DNA of 64,000 nucleotides from Zonotrichia leucophrys gambelii. Lineage: Eukaryota > Chordata > Aves > Passeriformes > Passerellidae. The notes under the pieces were generated by a model. That model searched no databases and was not told where the DNA came from. It worked only from the letters and a program-made list of their open reading frames with translations. Each line of letters opens with the position of its first letter. Position 1 is the stretch's first letter. Shown here in pieces: positions 1 through 12,149 of the stretch. The DNA lies in contig NC_088173.1 in NCBI RefSeq assembly GCF_028769735.1, positions 70,368,463 through 70,432,462 of the forward strand, in the 5' to 3' direction. The position numbers and the translations under genes are program-made.

Positions 1-940
1 CCCTTCCAGGAGCCTCCTCTCAACACTGCCTGAGGATACACTGCTTAAAACCTGATTTGAGCCAGCAGCACCAGATTTTGCAGCTCCCCAGCTTGCTCTC
101 AAGTCTCTGCCTGGATGGAGACACTGAAATCTCCTTGGGACACTCCCTGGTACCCCAAACCTCAAAGATCTCCCTGGGACCTGTTCCTCTCCCACTGCTT
201 GCCCAAAACTTCCCCCTAGACACCCTCAGCATCCCAGGTGTGTGGCCACCACCTCCTGGAGCCCTACACTCATCTTTTTTCCCACTTTTTGAGCCCCAGA
301 TGAGCAGAGGAAGCCAGGCCCCAGAGCATTTGCTGTGTGGCCTCCCCTGCACCTCGTTATCTCCAGGAACAACTTCCCACCTGTCCCATCCCGCTTCCTC
401 CAGAGCTCAAATCCTTCCCTGCATTGTGCTTCACCCTTCCAGGAGCCTCCTCTCAACACTGCCTGAGGATACACTGCTTAAAACCTGATTTAAGCCAGCA
501 GCACCAGATTTTGCAGCTCCCTCTCAAGTCTCTGCCTGGATGGGACACTGAAATCTCTTTGGGACACTCCCTGTACCCAAACCTCAAGATTTCCCAGGGC
601 CTGTTCCTTCCCACTGCTTGCCCAAACCTCCCTAGACACCTCAGCTCCCAGGTGGTGCACACCTCTGGAGCCTACACTCATCTTTTTCCCACTTTTAAGC
701 CTCGATGGCAGAGAAGCAGGCCAGAGCATTTGCTGTGTGGCTCCCCGCACCTCGTTATCTCCAGGACAATTCCACCTGTCCATCCGCTTCCTCCAGAGCT
801 CAAATCCCTCCCTGCATTGTGCTTCACCCTTCCAGGAGCCTCCTCTCAACACTGCCTGAGGATACACTGCTTAAAACCCGATTTAAGCCAGCAGCATCAG
901 ATTTTGCAGCTCCCTCTCAAGTCTCTGCCTGTTGGGCTGG
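1..940. repeat. 433-bp tandem repeat, about 2.3 copies, cut by the window edge
   Basis: CCCTTCCAGGAGCCTCCTCT starts units at 1, 434 and 827. The second interval is 393 bp because copy 2 lacks about 40 single bases, almost all within homopolymers or short runs. The family is not recognised. Confidence 0.85.
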
Positions 941-1177
941 GGAGAGGCTGCAACTTCAGGTAGTGCAGTATCTTCAAAGGCTGGATGTGCAAGGGAAGAG
1001 CATCTTCAAACTTCTCCTTGTTGGGCAGAGCTCCTCAGCTGGTGGTCCTGGAGAGCTCTGGGCTCCTCCTAAGGCATCCACAGATGATTAAGAAAGTGAA
1101 TTGGCCAGGATGCTTCTGTTTGCTATAACTCCCTTGCATCATAATGTGAAATTGATACGGTTTCTATGAAGATATGG

Positions 1178-1490
1178 ATCATAGAATTCCAGAATGGTTT
1201 GGGTTGGAAGAGGCCTTAAAGATGATCTTTGATCCACCTCCCTGCTGTGAGCAGAGCCAGGCAGCCAGTGCCAGGGCCTCACCACCCTCGCAGCAAAGAA
1301 TTTCTTCCCAATCTTCCATCTAAATGTCTCCTCTGCCATTCCCCTTGTCCTGGCACTCCAGGCCCTTGTCATGAAGGAGCCATGAAAATTTCTCCATAAA
1401 AATTTCTCCTGGTTTTCCTCTTCCAAACAGACCCTCAGAATCTCTTTCCCTCCAAGAGGATTTCCCTTCATCTTTCACCCACCATTCCTC
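1178..1490 (-). mobile_element. CR1 LINE 3' fragment
   Basis: Reading + to right, ATAGAATTCCAGAATGGTTT then GGGTTGGAAGAGGCCTTAAA is the reverse complement of the CR1 3' end. Typical 3' UTR-proximal text follows (CCTCCCTGCTGTGAGCAG). The element is truncated at its 5' side. Confidence 0.8.
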
Positions 1491-2480
1491 CCAGAAATCA
1501 GCCAGGATTTCTCCTTAGCAGGAATTTTGATTTCCTGGACTCCCCATTTTCAGCTTGCAATGGTTTCTGTCTCAGAAATGTGAGCTGAGAATGCCAGGCA
1601 TGTCAGGAAGGGAAAATCCATCTAAGCTTTTCATCTCCTTTTGTCAGCATTTCATCTAAGCAGGATTTTCATGCTGCTGATTCATCTCCAAGAGCTTCCC
1701 ACCCACCTCCATGTTCATTCCAGTGCTTCCCACATCCTTTGCAAGGGGAGGGAACCACTGGTGCTGCAGTGGGATCAGAGACCTAAATCCTCTGAATCCC
1801 TCCTTTTTCTCCAAAGAACATTTATGTCCTCAGGCTCCATCACTGAATTCCACCCTGCAGAGTCACCACTGCCTCTCAATCCCCTTTTGAGCCTCTTTCA
1901 GGGCAAAATGCAGCTCCTGAGCAGGTTCCCTGCAGTGTTTCCTGGATATCCGATGGAGCAGTACCTTGCTGACCACTTCACTGTGCACTCTGTTTGTTGG
2001 CTCCAGGGGAAGGAAACAACAATGAGATCACTTGGAAAGATGTTTTTTTTTTTCCTTCAGATTTTTGGCTTGCCCCGTGGAAATTCAGGAGTGTGGTCAA
2101 CAAACAGCGAGCAGAGATTCCCTTCACCCTCTGCGGAAATTGAAATTAAACTCATTTTCACTCATCCATGAAAACAAAGTTGATGGTAATTACAACCAGC
2201 AGCACTCCATCCTCTTCCTCCATCCTGCCCCGCTCCAGAGGGAGGAAGGCTGAGCTCACAGCTTGGTGGAGGGGCTGTGGGAACCCGCAGGGACAAAACT
2301 GGGACAAAGCCAGCAGCCAGAGCACCGTGCCGGGCTCAGCTCCCAGGTTTTGTTCAGTGATGGATGGGGACGAACGCATTGTGTCCCCTGGAGCCATTTA
2401 ATCATGGATTTGATGCTCAGCATGGATCCTGGAGCTCTACCAGAGGCAGACTGGGATGTTCTCAGCAAGGCCTCTCTGTG
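1491..2480. other. Unique intergenic DNA without recognised genes
   Basis: No exon with splice context and no clear transposon. A poly(T) run lies at 2042-2053. Sequence at 2,160-2,480 has moderate complexity and could be conserved non-coding DNA. Confidence 0.4.
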
Positions 2481-2485
2481 TGGCA

Positions 2486-2900
2486 GCATTCCGCGCTCGC
2501 GAGCCGCCGCGTCCCTCCGCTACCAAGACAAATTAGAGGAACACGGCTCATTTTATGGCTTGCTCCGAGCAGGTCAGCCTGGAGGCCACCACAAAAAGAC
2601 CCTCTGCAAGTTAAATATGCAGTTACAGAGATTTGGGAGTAAATGCACATGGAAAAAAACGTTGGATTTGGAGCATTCCGTGCTCGCGAGCCGCCGCGTC
2701 CCTCCGCTACCAAGACAAATTAGAGGAGCATGGCACATTTTATGGCTTGCTCTGAGCAGGTCAGCCTGGAGGCCACCACAAAAAGACCCTCTGCAAATCA
2801 GATATGCAGTTACAGAGATTTGGGAGGGAATGAACACAGAAAAACATTGGATTTGGTAAATTCTCCGCCTCTCGGCGCGTGGCGCTTTCGCAGCTACCGG
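2486..2900. repeat. 187-bp tandem duplication with a decayed third copy
   Basis: GCATTCCGCGCTCGCGAGCC at 2486 recurs with one change at 2673, and the rest of the unit is nearly identical. A third unit starts near 2860 but is highly diverged. Each unit opens with a CpG-rich 30-mer in AT-rich surroundings. Confidence 0.85.
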
Positions 2901-3194
2901 CAAGGAAAACAGAGCAGCTCATTTAATGAAGCCTTGGGAAGGAAAGATCCCCAAGTGGAGAACTTCCCCCTTCCCAATTATTCTTGTGAAACACACAGCT
3001 TGACAAAGCACACAGGCACAACGAGCTGTAAATCTGGGGTTAGTAATAAAATCGTCTCTCCCTGTCTAGGACAGCTGGAAAGGGAAATGTTCCAACCTGT
3101 TGCTTAACATGCTGAGGAAATCACTACTGAAAAAGAGAGGATCCAAGAGAAATCCATTCCAGCACTGGCCAGCAGCCTTTGCTGTGTTTCATGA

Positions 3195-3335
3195 GCTAAA
3201 AAATCTTCAGAGAACTTAAGGGAGATGTAGAAGTAAGACTGTGTAGGGAGATGTAGAACTTAACTTAATCCTCAGGGTCTCACTGAGAGGTCTCATCCTC
3301 AGAGAACTTAAGGAGATGTAGAAGTAGGAGCTGCC
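3195..3335. repeat. Short local duplication (GGAGATGTAGAAGTA)
   Basis: AGAGAACTTAAGG(G)AGATGT occurs twice and GGAGATGTAGAA three times within 140 bases. Confidence 0.6.
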
Positions 3336-3635
3336 TGGGAAGCCACAGCGGGGGCATGGACAACTCACTGCAGAGGCTCCTGTGAGCTCTGTTTTGGCTC
3401 CACATCTTAGGAAGTGAGAGCCCAAAATCTGCTTTTTGTCTGCTCTCTTCTGAGTGCTGAGTGTTGGAGGGGTCAGGCTTTGCTGGAGCTACTTCTCCAT
3501 GACTCAAAAAACTTCAAATCTTGCATCATCCCAGCCCCTTTTGGTGGCTCCCATCAATTTTTTCCCCAAATTACTGTAGGAAGAGCCACTGGTCTGTGCT
3601 GTGGGACAAGCTGGAAGCACTTGGGCAGGGATGAA

Positions 3636-3905
3636 TCAAATCATAGAATCACTGAGGTTGAAAAAGACCTCTAAAATCACCAAGTTCAAGAATTAACTCA
3701 GCACCATGTTCACCACTAAACCATGTCCTCAAATGACACATCCCTTTGTTCTTTGAATCCCCTCAAGAATGTGATTCCACCCCTGGTCAGCCTGTGCCAG
3801 GGCTGGACAACCCTTTCCATGAAGAAATTTTCTCTAATATCCAATCTAACCCACCCTGGAGCAACCTGAGGCTGTTTCCTCTTATCCTCTCCCTTGTTAC
3901 ACAGA
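3636..3905 (-). mobile_element. CR1 LINE 3' fragment
   Basis: CATAGAATCACTGAGGTTGA, AAAAGACCTCTAAAATCACC and later TCAGCCTGTGCCAGGGCTGG are the reverse complement of a CR1 tail. It is diverged. Confidence 0.8.
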
Positions 3906-4169
3906 ATATTTCAGATTATTTCATCTTTGCCAACCTCACCATGTTGTGGCACACCCTATGGGCCAAATTCAAAGATCTTGGGCTCTTCACAAGAAAAAAA
4001 CTGATTTGATAAAGACAGCATCCCTGATTTCTCATCCCTCGAGCATGGGCAGGAATTGTGGCACTCTAACCCTCAGCACAAAAGCCTTTGTGGGCGCTTT
4101 ATCTGTGGAGAGCCTGGTTCAGACATGGCTTAAAGAAAGAGGCCATGAAGGTACTCAGCTGAGGGAAAG

Positions 4170-4570
4170 ATAGAAGCCTGCTGTAAAGCAGCCTTTCCCA
4201 GGCTTGATTCTGTAAATAATTAAGGTTCTCAGCCACCTTTTATATAAACAACAAGATTCTCAGACCGTTTCCTCAAAAACAAGCAATATTCTGTCCTTGG
4301 CTGCTCTGGGAACAGATGGCCATTCTGGGAACAGATATAAAGGTTTTGAGAACTTTTCATATCATGGTGAGAACACTGATCTTGGTTTCAATAAACTAAC
4401 TTCAGGTACTGTAAACAAAAGGAGGAGCTGAAGTTTTCTCTACAGCCTATCGAGAGCTCAGGTTTTGCAATATGCATGAAGTGAATTAACACTGTTATAA
4501 AAAGTGCCTGGTTGATCAATAAATCGGAGTCAGATGCTGAACCAACAAAGGTGGGTCGCTCCCTTCACTT
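4170..4570 (+). mobile_element. Possible old LTR or LTR remnant
   Basis: Contains TTTATATAAAC and two ATAAA signals (CAATAAACTAAC, TCAATAAATCGG) spaced as in a solo LTR. I could not define ends or a target duplication. Confidence 0.35.
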
Positions 4571-4876
4571 CAACATTTATCCTCGCACTAAACCAACACC
4601 AGCCCCTACAAGAAGGTGATTTACAGCTCTCTATCTCCCCCAGGGCTGTCCCAGGCGGCTCCACAGCGATTCCAGCAGGAATGGCTCTCCCAGTGGGTGT
4701 TTGCAAAGTGCTGAGGCTCGGCAGAGCGATGTCTCAGCGGGGAATCCCATTGCCCTTAATTTATCGATTACCATTAGCTGTGATAATACTAATAACAGCA
4801 GCTGAGATTAAAATATTCTCTGCACAAGCACAGAGAGATTCCCAGAGCTCTGCCAGCTGGGAAAAGGCTGAGAAGT

Positions 4877-5435
4877 TGTTGGAACCCTGTATGCTGAGAA
4901 TTTTTCAGACTTTCTATGCTGACAAAATCCTTATCCCCAGGAGAACACTGAATTTGACCTGAGGTCTTGGAGAAGGCTTCCAAAATTAAATAATAGAATT
5001 GGGATTGTGGGTGTGAAGTTTGAATAGAAATGTGTAACATCATAGGGTGCAAAACTCAGAGTTTAAGGTTTTAGAATATAGCTATATATATAAGACAAGA
5101 TGGAGGTTTTAGAGCAGAGGCTGGTCCTTCTTCACTTTCTTCTCCATGGGTTTGGGTTGTTTGGCGTAATTGGATAAAAATGCCCACATTGTGGACCATG
5201 GGTTGTTGGTTATTGGGTTAAAACTAAAAATACTTAAGTGTTATTTCTTAATTGGACAGTTTATCCTTAAAAGGCCTTGTAGAGAGAGAGATGGGGCTCC
5301 ATTTTTAGTTTATTAGAGCGAAGTGCTGCAGAACTCAGGGTCTGTAGGAATGTAACATTGATCTGAGTCCAAACAAGAAGTACCATCTCACACATTTAAT
5401 CCCAACCCTGGCAAAAAGAAGTTAAGACTCGACAG
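4877..5435 (+). mobile_element. Solo LTR, family B (starts TGTTGGAACC)
   Basis: Starts TGTTGGAACCCTGTATGCTG and ends near GACTCGACAG, flanked by GAAGT at 4872-4876 and 5436-5440. A 5-bp duplication suits ERVL-type elements. It shares its length with the copy at 34,611. Confidence 0.75.
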
Positions 5436-5586
5436 GAAGTGATGACTTTTTGCATTTCACCCCAAGGACAGCATCCACCTCCTGAAATCCCCCAGAGCCT
5501 CAGGCTTGTGGCTGTCACCTGATGCCACTCACTGTGACTGTGATGAGCAGTGTGGGATGGAGGCAGCCAATTTTCCTGTTCCCTGA

Positions 5587-6206
5587 TGTGAAAAATGCAT
5601 ATTTTATGATTGGCTTTTTGCAATTATTAAAATGAATATTACACGTGTTATGTTCGAAAGTTATGCTGTATTCATGTTCTTAAGTAGCGTGTTAAATGTA
5701 GTTTTAGGTTATAACAAAATGTTAAAATAGAAACTATGCTATGTAAGATGTTTTTTTTTAAAGAAAGGACTTGCAGTGAGATAGCAGGCACAGGACACCT
5801 GAATCTTTCAGAGAGAGATAATTTATTGCTCCATTATCAGGAGAAACGAACTTCCTGCCTCACTCAGCCATGAAGAGCTGTCAGGATTAAGAGGAAGAAG
5901 TAAACACTGACCAGACAGAATCCTGTGTTTGAATGGAATTTATGCATCATGTATGAGATGTATGAATATGCAACAGGCTGTTGTTTATAAGGGTTAATCC
6001 TCTGTTAATGTGGGTCCTTTTTTGGGCTTATTTTGCCCAGAAAGAGCTACCCAGACTGTCCATAACTCTTTGTTTTTATTGTCTCATATTGTCCTACATC
6101 CTAATTGTCCAAATAATTATTACTCTAATTATATTGCTATTTTTATAACCATTTTGTTATTATTCAGCTTTATAAAATTTTAAAAACAAGCCGTCGGCGT
6201 TTTTCA
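5587..6206 (-). mobile_element. Solo LTR, family A
   Basis: Inverted copy of a 610-630-bp LTR whose sense form begins TGAAAAACGCC and ends TTTTTCACA. The sense strand has GAGCAATAAATT. Four other copies lie at 10.4, 11.6, 12.7 and 52.3 kb. Confidence 0.8.
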
Positions 6207-6689
6207 CTCCTGAGTAACTCAGCGCTGAGCCAGCTGGGCAATCCCTTCCCGAGGGCTTTTCCCACCGCTGAGGTTCTCCCTGGCCAGCTTTCCCCGGGGA
6301 GGGGGCAGTGCCAGCCCTGTCCTGGCGCCCCGTGTGACACCGGCTGGCAGCAGCTGGGTTATTTGCAGGAGCACAATGCACAAAGTGCTGCTCACAGAGG
6401 GGTGCGGGGCTCACAAGCCGAACTGCAATCGAGGCTTTCATCCCAGTCAAAGCTCTGCGTGCCTCCGAGTACCAGGAGGAGAGGGGGGAAAAAACCCTCT
6501 TTAAATAAATCACAGGCTTTTCTTCTGAACCTCCTTCAGTGGAGGCTATTAGAATTTTTAATTATATTATAATTTTTATTTCTATGTAATATATATATAT
6601 ATATTCTTAATATGTCTTATAATATTAATGATAATTTTCTTTTAATTATAATTATGGATCTTTAATCTATTATAGATATAAAATTCTTC

Positions 6690-6945
6690 TCACAGAGAAG
6701 AATTTCTCCCTACTATCAATCTAACCCTGCCCTCTGGCAGTGGGAAGCCATTCCCTGGCTCCTGTCCCTCCATCCCTTGTCCCCAATCCCTCTCCAGCTC
6801 TCCTGGAGCCCCTTCAGGGACTCTGAGGTTTCCCTGGAATTTTCCCTTCTCCAGGTGAGCACCCCCAGCTCTCCCAGCCTGGATCCAGAGCAGAGGGGCT
6901 CCAACTCTGGAGCAGCTCTGTGGCCTCCTCTGGACTGGCTCCAGA
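6690..6945 (-). mobile_element. CR1 LINE fragment
   Basis: GGAAGCCATTCCCTGGCTCC, CTCCAGGTGAGCACCCCCAG and CTGGAGCAGCTCTGTGGCCT are typical reverse-complement CR1 text. Confidence 0.75.
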
Positions 6946-7400
6946 AATTATAATTTTAAATTATATGACATTTTTATTTCTATATAATATTTATTTATTC
7001 ATATATCTATATCTATATCTATATCTATATCTATAATTAATATATCTTATAATTTTAGTTATAATTTTATTTTTCATTATAATAGATATTTAAGATATTT
7101 TCTATATTATATATAATGTATATTATATATACCTTATATAAAAATATATAATTATATTATAGATCATATTTATTTTAATTATATTATATATTGTATGTTT
7201 ATATATTTTATAATTATATTTTATTTTTATTTTCTGTATTTATATTATATATTTTATATATTTATATTTTATTTCTATTTATTTCTATTTAGTTTTTATT
7301 TTTAATATATAATTATATTATATATTACTGAGGCTATCATAATTTTTTTTTAATGTCCTTCCTGTAGATATTTAAAATAAAACCACAAAATTAATGTGCC
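6946..7400. repeat. AT-rich microsatellite tract with (ATATCT)n
   Basis: Almost pure A/T with a short ATATCT array at about 7005-7035. It separates two CR1 pieces that share about 45 bases at their facing ends. A smaller AT tract lies at 6545-6690. Confidence 0.8.
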
Positions 7401-7404
7401 GGTT

Positions 7405-7590
7405 TCTTTTTGCCCACCATCCAATGCTCCAGCCCTGGAGCAGCTCCGTGGCCTTCTCTGGACTGGTTCCAGCAGCTCCAGGTCCTCCTGATGCTGGACC
7501 TGGGGCTGGGGCAGCTCTGCAGGTGGGGTCTCACCTGAGCAGGGCAGAATCCCCCCCTTCCCCTGCTGCCCACACTGAGGAATCAGCTCA
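7405..7590 (-). mobile_element. CR1 LINE fragment
   Basis: CTGGAGCAGCTCCGTGGCCT, then GGACTGGTTCCAGCAGCTCC and a CCTGAGCAGGGCAGA block, again reverse-complement CR1. Confidence 0.75.
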
Positions 7591-7929
7591 GCACAGGGAG
7601 ATTCTGGGGCTCAGCATGGCTGGGGCATGTCCACCCAAAAAATCTCATATTTGGCTTTCCCCAGAACCAAATCACCCACCTAGAATGGATAATTATCCCA
7701 AAAGATGGATAAATATCTGTGTCAATCACTGTAGGTGTGAGGAGCTGCTCCCTGCACCCCCAGCTATGACCACGACAAGGCTCAGCCACACTGGGAAGTT
7801 TTAAAGGCAGGAATTGGAGAACAGGGAGGTGATTTGGGACAAAACTTCGCCAAATCCTTGAAAAAAAGGAATGAAATTGCACAAACAGATGTGCGGCTTC
7901 TTGTGAAACCCAGGAGAGCCATGAGGGGT

Positions 7930-9640
7930 GGAAAGGCAACCTCCAGTGTCCTTAACTGGGAAATAAATCTCTAATGGGAGACATGGATGGAAAGAGAACC
8001 TTCAGAATCCTTAACTGGGAAATAAATCCCCAGTGGGTGATACAGATGGAAAGGGAACCTCCATTTTCCTTAAACTGGGAAATAAATCCTGGGTGGGTGA
8101 CATGGATGGAAAGGGAATCTCCAGAATCCTTAACTGGGAAATAAATCCCCGGTGGGTGACATGGATGGAAAGGGAAACTCCAGAATCCTTAGCTGGGAAA
8201 TAAATCTCTGATGGGTGATAGAGATGGAAAGGGAACCTCCAGTGTCCTTAACTGGGAAACAAATCCTGGAGGGGAGACATGTATGGAAAGGGAATGGAAT
8301 TTCCAGTGTCCTTAACTGGGAAATAAATCCCCAGTGGGTGACACGGATGGAAAGGGAACCTCCAGAATCCTTAACTGGGAAATAAATCCCAGGTGGATGA
8401 TACAGATGGAAAGGGAACCTCCAGAATCCTTAACTGGGAAATCCTGGGTGGGTGACATGGATGGAAAGGCAAATTTGAGTATCCCAAACTGGGAAAAAAA
8501 TACCCAGTGGTGTCATGGATAGAAAGAGAACCTCCAGAATCCTTAACTGGGAAATAAATCCTGGAGGGGAGACATGTATGGAAAGGGAATGGAATTTCCA
8601 GTGTCCTTAACTGGGAAATAAATCCCCAGTGGGTGACGTGAATGGAAAGGGAACCTCCATTTTCCTTAAACTGGGAAATAAATCCTGGGTGGGTGATACA
8701 GACGGAAAGGGAGCCTGCAGAATCCTTAACTGGGAAACAAATCCTGGGTGAGTGACTTAACTGGGAAATAAATCCCTAATGGGAGATATGGATGCAAAAG
8801 GAACTTCCAGTGTCCTTAACTGGGAAATAAATCCCTAATGGGAGACATGGATGGAAAGGCAAATTTGAGTATCCCAAACTGGGAAAAAAATACCCAGTGG
8901 TGTCATGGATAGAAAGAGAACCTCCAGAGTCCTTAACTGGGAAATAAATCTCTAATGGGAGACATGGATGGAAAGAGAACCTCCAGAATCCTTAACTGGG
9001 AAATAAATCCCAGGTGGATGATACAGATGGAAAGGGAACCTCCAGAATCCTTAACTGGGAAATAAATCTCTAGTGGGAGACATGGATGGGAAGGGAACTT
9101 CCAGTGTCCTTAACTGGGAAATAAATCCCCGGTGGGTGACACGGATGGAAAGGGAACCTCCAGAATCCTTAACTGAGAAATCCTGGGTGGGTGACGTGGA
9201 TGGAAAGGCAAACTTGAGTATCCCAAACTGGGAAAAAAATACCCAGTGGTGTCATGGATAGAAAGAGAACCTCCAGTGTCCTTAACTGGGAAACAAATCC
9301 TGGAGGGGAGACATGGGTGGAAAGAGAACCTCCAGAATCCTTAACTGGGAAATAAATCCCTAGTGGGTGACATGGATGGAAAGGGAACCTCCAGTATCCT
9401 TAACTGGGAAATAAATCCTGGGTGGGTGACTTAACTGGGAAATAAATCCCTAATGGGAGACTTGGATGCAAAAGGAACTTCCAGTGTCCTTAACTGGGAA
9501 ATAAATCCCCGGTGGGTGACACGGATGGAAAGGGAAACTCCAGAATCCTTAGCTGGGAAATAAATCTCTGATGGGTGATAGAGATGAAAAGGGAACTTCC
9601 AGTGTCCTTAACTGGGAAATAAATCCCCGGTGGGTGTCTC
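7930..9640. repeat. ~60-bp minisatellite, about 28 copies, with higher-order variants
   Basis: The unit core is CCTTAACTGGGAAATAAATC followed by GTGGGTGACATGGATGGAAA. Variant units (GGAATGGAATTTCCAGTG at 8.29 and 8.59 kb; TTGAGTATCCCAAACTGGG at 8.47, 8.87 and 9.21 kb) recur in blocks, so multi-unit segments have been copied. Confidence 0.9.
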
Positions 9641-10402
9641 GCCTCTGCTGCCTGGTTTTATATCTGGAACTAATTTTGTCGTCATTCTGCTGAGTGAGGA
9701 GATAATTGCTGCAGCTGGGCTATTCAGCCTGCTCCAAAGAACCCTCTTTTCTCCATTAATTCAGGCAGTGATTGCAGACTCCTGGCCAAATTTATTTCTG
9801 CTGCGTGTAACCCCATTAAAGGCAGCGCCTTCCCCCTGGGGATGGGCTCAGCCCAGCGCTGTTTAAATCGTGTGTTCACGTTTCTTTGTTCTGGGGGAGA
9901 CAAAGGAAAAGCTATTTTCCAAGATTAAAAAAAAAAAATAAATAATAATAAATAGGGAAATCTGCCATCTCCCTGCACAAAAATAGACACAATTCACAAT
10001 CCCAGATAATTAGAAATGATCCAGTCTTGCACCAGAGCAAAGAAAACGCCAAATTGCTGCCTGCAAAAAATATCTGTGAAATATTCTTTGTTGTCTGAAG
10101 AACGCTGGGCTCGCCTGGCACGGCAGCCACACGGACAGAGCTGGGGACAATGATGACAATGATGACAAACTCTCCTTTCCCCACCAGCTGGGAGAGGTTT
10201 GGAGCCGAGGAGGGCTTTGTGCAGAGGAGAGGGCACTGAGAAAAAGCGAGACAAGAGCTAAAAAAGGAGGAGGGGCGAAGCTGCCCCGGAGAGCATCTGC
10301 AGAACTCCACAAAGCCCCTCGTGTTGATGCTCTCTTCATTTTTACCCCGCTCCTCTGTGTTGTGCTGGCAACACAATAAAACAAGGCTGGGGATGCAAAA
10401 GG
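9641..10402. other. Unique island, candidate conserved non-coding DNA
   Basis: Balanced, non-repetitive text with A/T-core motifs such as CTCCATTAATTCAGG and AGCTGGGCTATTCAGC. No splice context or durable frame. It lies between a minisatellite and an LTR. Conservation cannot be tested here. Confidence 0.35.
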
Positions 10403-11012
10403 TGAAAAACGCCGTTCTCTTGTTTTTAATATTTAAAAGTTTAATGATAATAGAATGGTTATAAAAATAGTAATATAATTAGAGTAATAAAAATTTGGAT
10501 TAGGACAATATGAGACAATAGAAACAAAGAGTTATTGACGGTCCAGACACCTTTTTCTGGGCAAAATAAGCCCAAAAAAAGGACACCCGTTAACAGAGGA
10601 TTAACCCTTAAAAACAACAGCCTGTTGCATATTCATACACCTAATTAGTGATGCATAAATTCCATTCAAACACAGGATTCTGTCTGGTCAGTGTCAACTT
10701 CGTCCTCTGAATCCTGACGGCTCTTCAGGGCTGAGTGAGGCAGGAAGAAGTCAATTTCTCCTGATAATGGAGCAATAAATTCTCTTTCTCTGAAAGATTC
10801 AGGTGTCCTGTGGCTGCTATCTTGTTGTAAGTCCTTTCTTTAAAAAGTATCTTACATAGCATAGTTTCTATTTTAATATTTTGTTATAACCTAAAGTTAT
10901 ATTTAACACGCTACTTTAGAAAATTAACACAGCATAACTTTCTAACATAACACATATAATATTAATTTTCATATTTGCGAAAAGCCAATAATAAAATACT
11001 AATTTTTCACAC
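10403..11012 (+). mobile_element. Solo LTR, family A
   Basis: Begins TGAAAAACGCC and ends TTTTTCACA, 610 bases. Internal TAACAGAGGATTAACCCTTA and GGAGCAATAAATTC match the other copies. The CAAAAGG/CAAAATG flanks resemble a damaged target duplication. Confidence 0.8.
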
Positions 11013-11557
11013 AAAATGAGATTTGATTGCTGCTGCTTTTGCTAACTGTAAAATAACGACGTGAGCAAGAAGGGCTGAACATCGGATTGAAATTATCTGC
11101 AAGCGGGGGTTGTGTGAACGTGATTCCTATTCTCGCCAGCGCGATAATACTCCCTGTTTACCAGCTAAAAGGAAGCTAAAATTAGGACATAAAAGTGTCT
11201 TCCAACAGAAATAAATTGCTCTGTTGTCAGGGGAAGGGCGTGGGGGATCTCCCGTCCCTGCCCTTGGCTTTGACCCCGTCTCCCTTTCTCCCTGGTGTCA
11301 CCCCAGCTTTTCATCCCCTCCTTTACCTCGCTCCATCCTTACACGGCCAACAATGGGAGCGGAGCTGTCGAGTTAAATGGCAATTTACAGCTGAAACAAA
11401 GGGGCCCGGGCTTTTCCAGCCCCGGCACGGCCTCGGGCAGCCCATTAAATGAAAATAAACCACTGATCTCATTAGCGAGCGCTCCCCGGGCACCGCCCTC
11501 CCGTCCTGCCTCTCAAGGAGGAGGATGCGAACCCTGGGAGAGGAAATACGGGAAATG
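11013..11557. other. Unique island between two LTRs
   Basis: Includes TTAAATGGCAATTTACAGCT and CATTAAATGAAAATAAACCA, the type of text often seen in conserved non-coding elements. No exon was recognised. Confidence 0.35.
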
Positions 11558-12145
11558 TGAAAAACGCCGATCACTTGGGGTTTTTTTAAAAAAATTGAAT
11601 TTTAATGATAATAAAATGGTTATAAAAATAGCAATGTAATTAGGGTAATAAGCATTTGGACAATTTGGATTAAGACACTATGAGACAATAGAAACAAAGA
11701 GTTACAGACAGTCAGGGTACCTTTTTCTGGGCAAAATAAGCCCGAAAAAGGACCCACATTAACAGAGGATTAACCCTTAAAAACAACAGCCTGTTGCATA
11801 TTCATACAACTCATACATGATGCATAAATTCCATTCAAACACAGGATTCTGGCTGGTCAGTGTCAACTTCTTCCCCTGAATCCTGACAGCTCTTCAGGGC
11901 TGAGTGAGGCAGGAAGAAGTTCGTTTCTCCTGATAATGGAGCAATAAATTCATTTTCTCTGAAAGATTCAGGTGTCCTGTGGCTGCTATCTCAGTGCAAG
12001 TTCCTCATTCCTCTCTTTAAAAAAAGTATCTTACATATCACAGTTTCTATTTTAACATTATGTTATAACCTAAAAGTATATTTAACACACTACTTAAGAA
12101 AATTAATAACTTTCTAACATAATACATTTGATATTATTGTACATG
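11558..12145 (+). mobile_element. Solo LTR, family A, 3' end lost
   Basis: Begins TGAAAAACGCCGATCACTTG and follows the family to TTTCTAACATAATACATTTG, then breaks into other LTR sequence. Confidence 0.78.
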
Positions 12146-12149
12146 TGGC

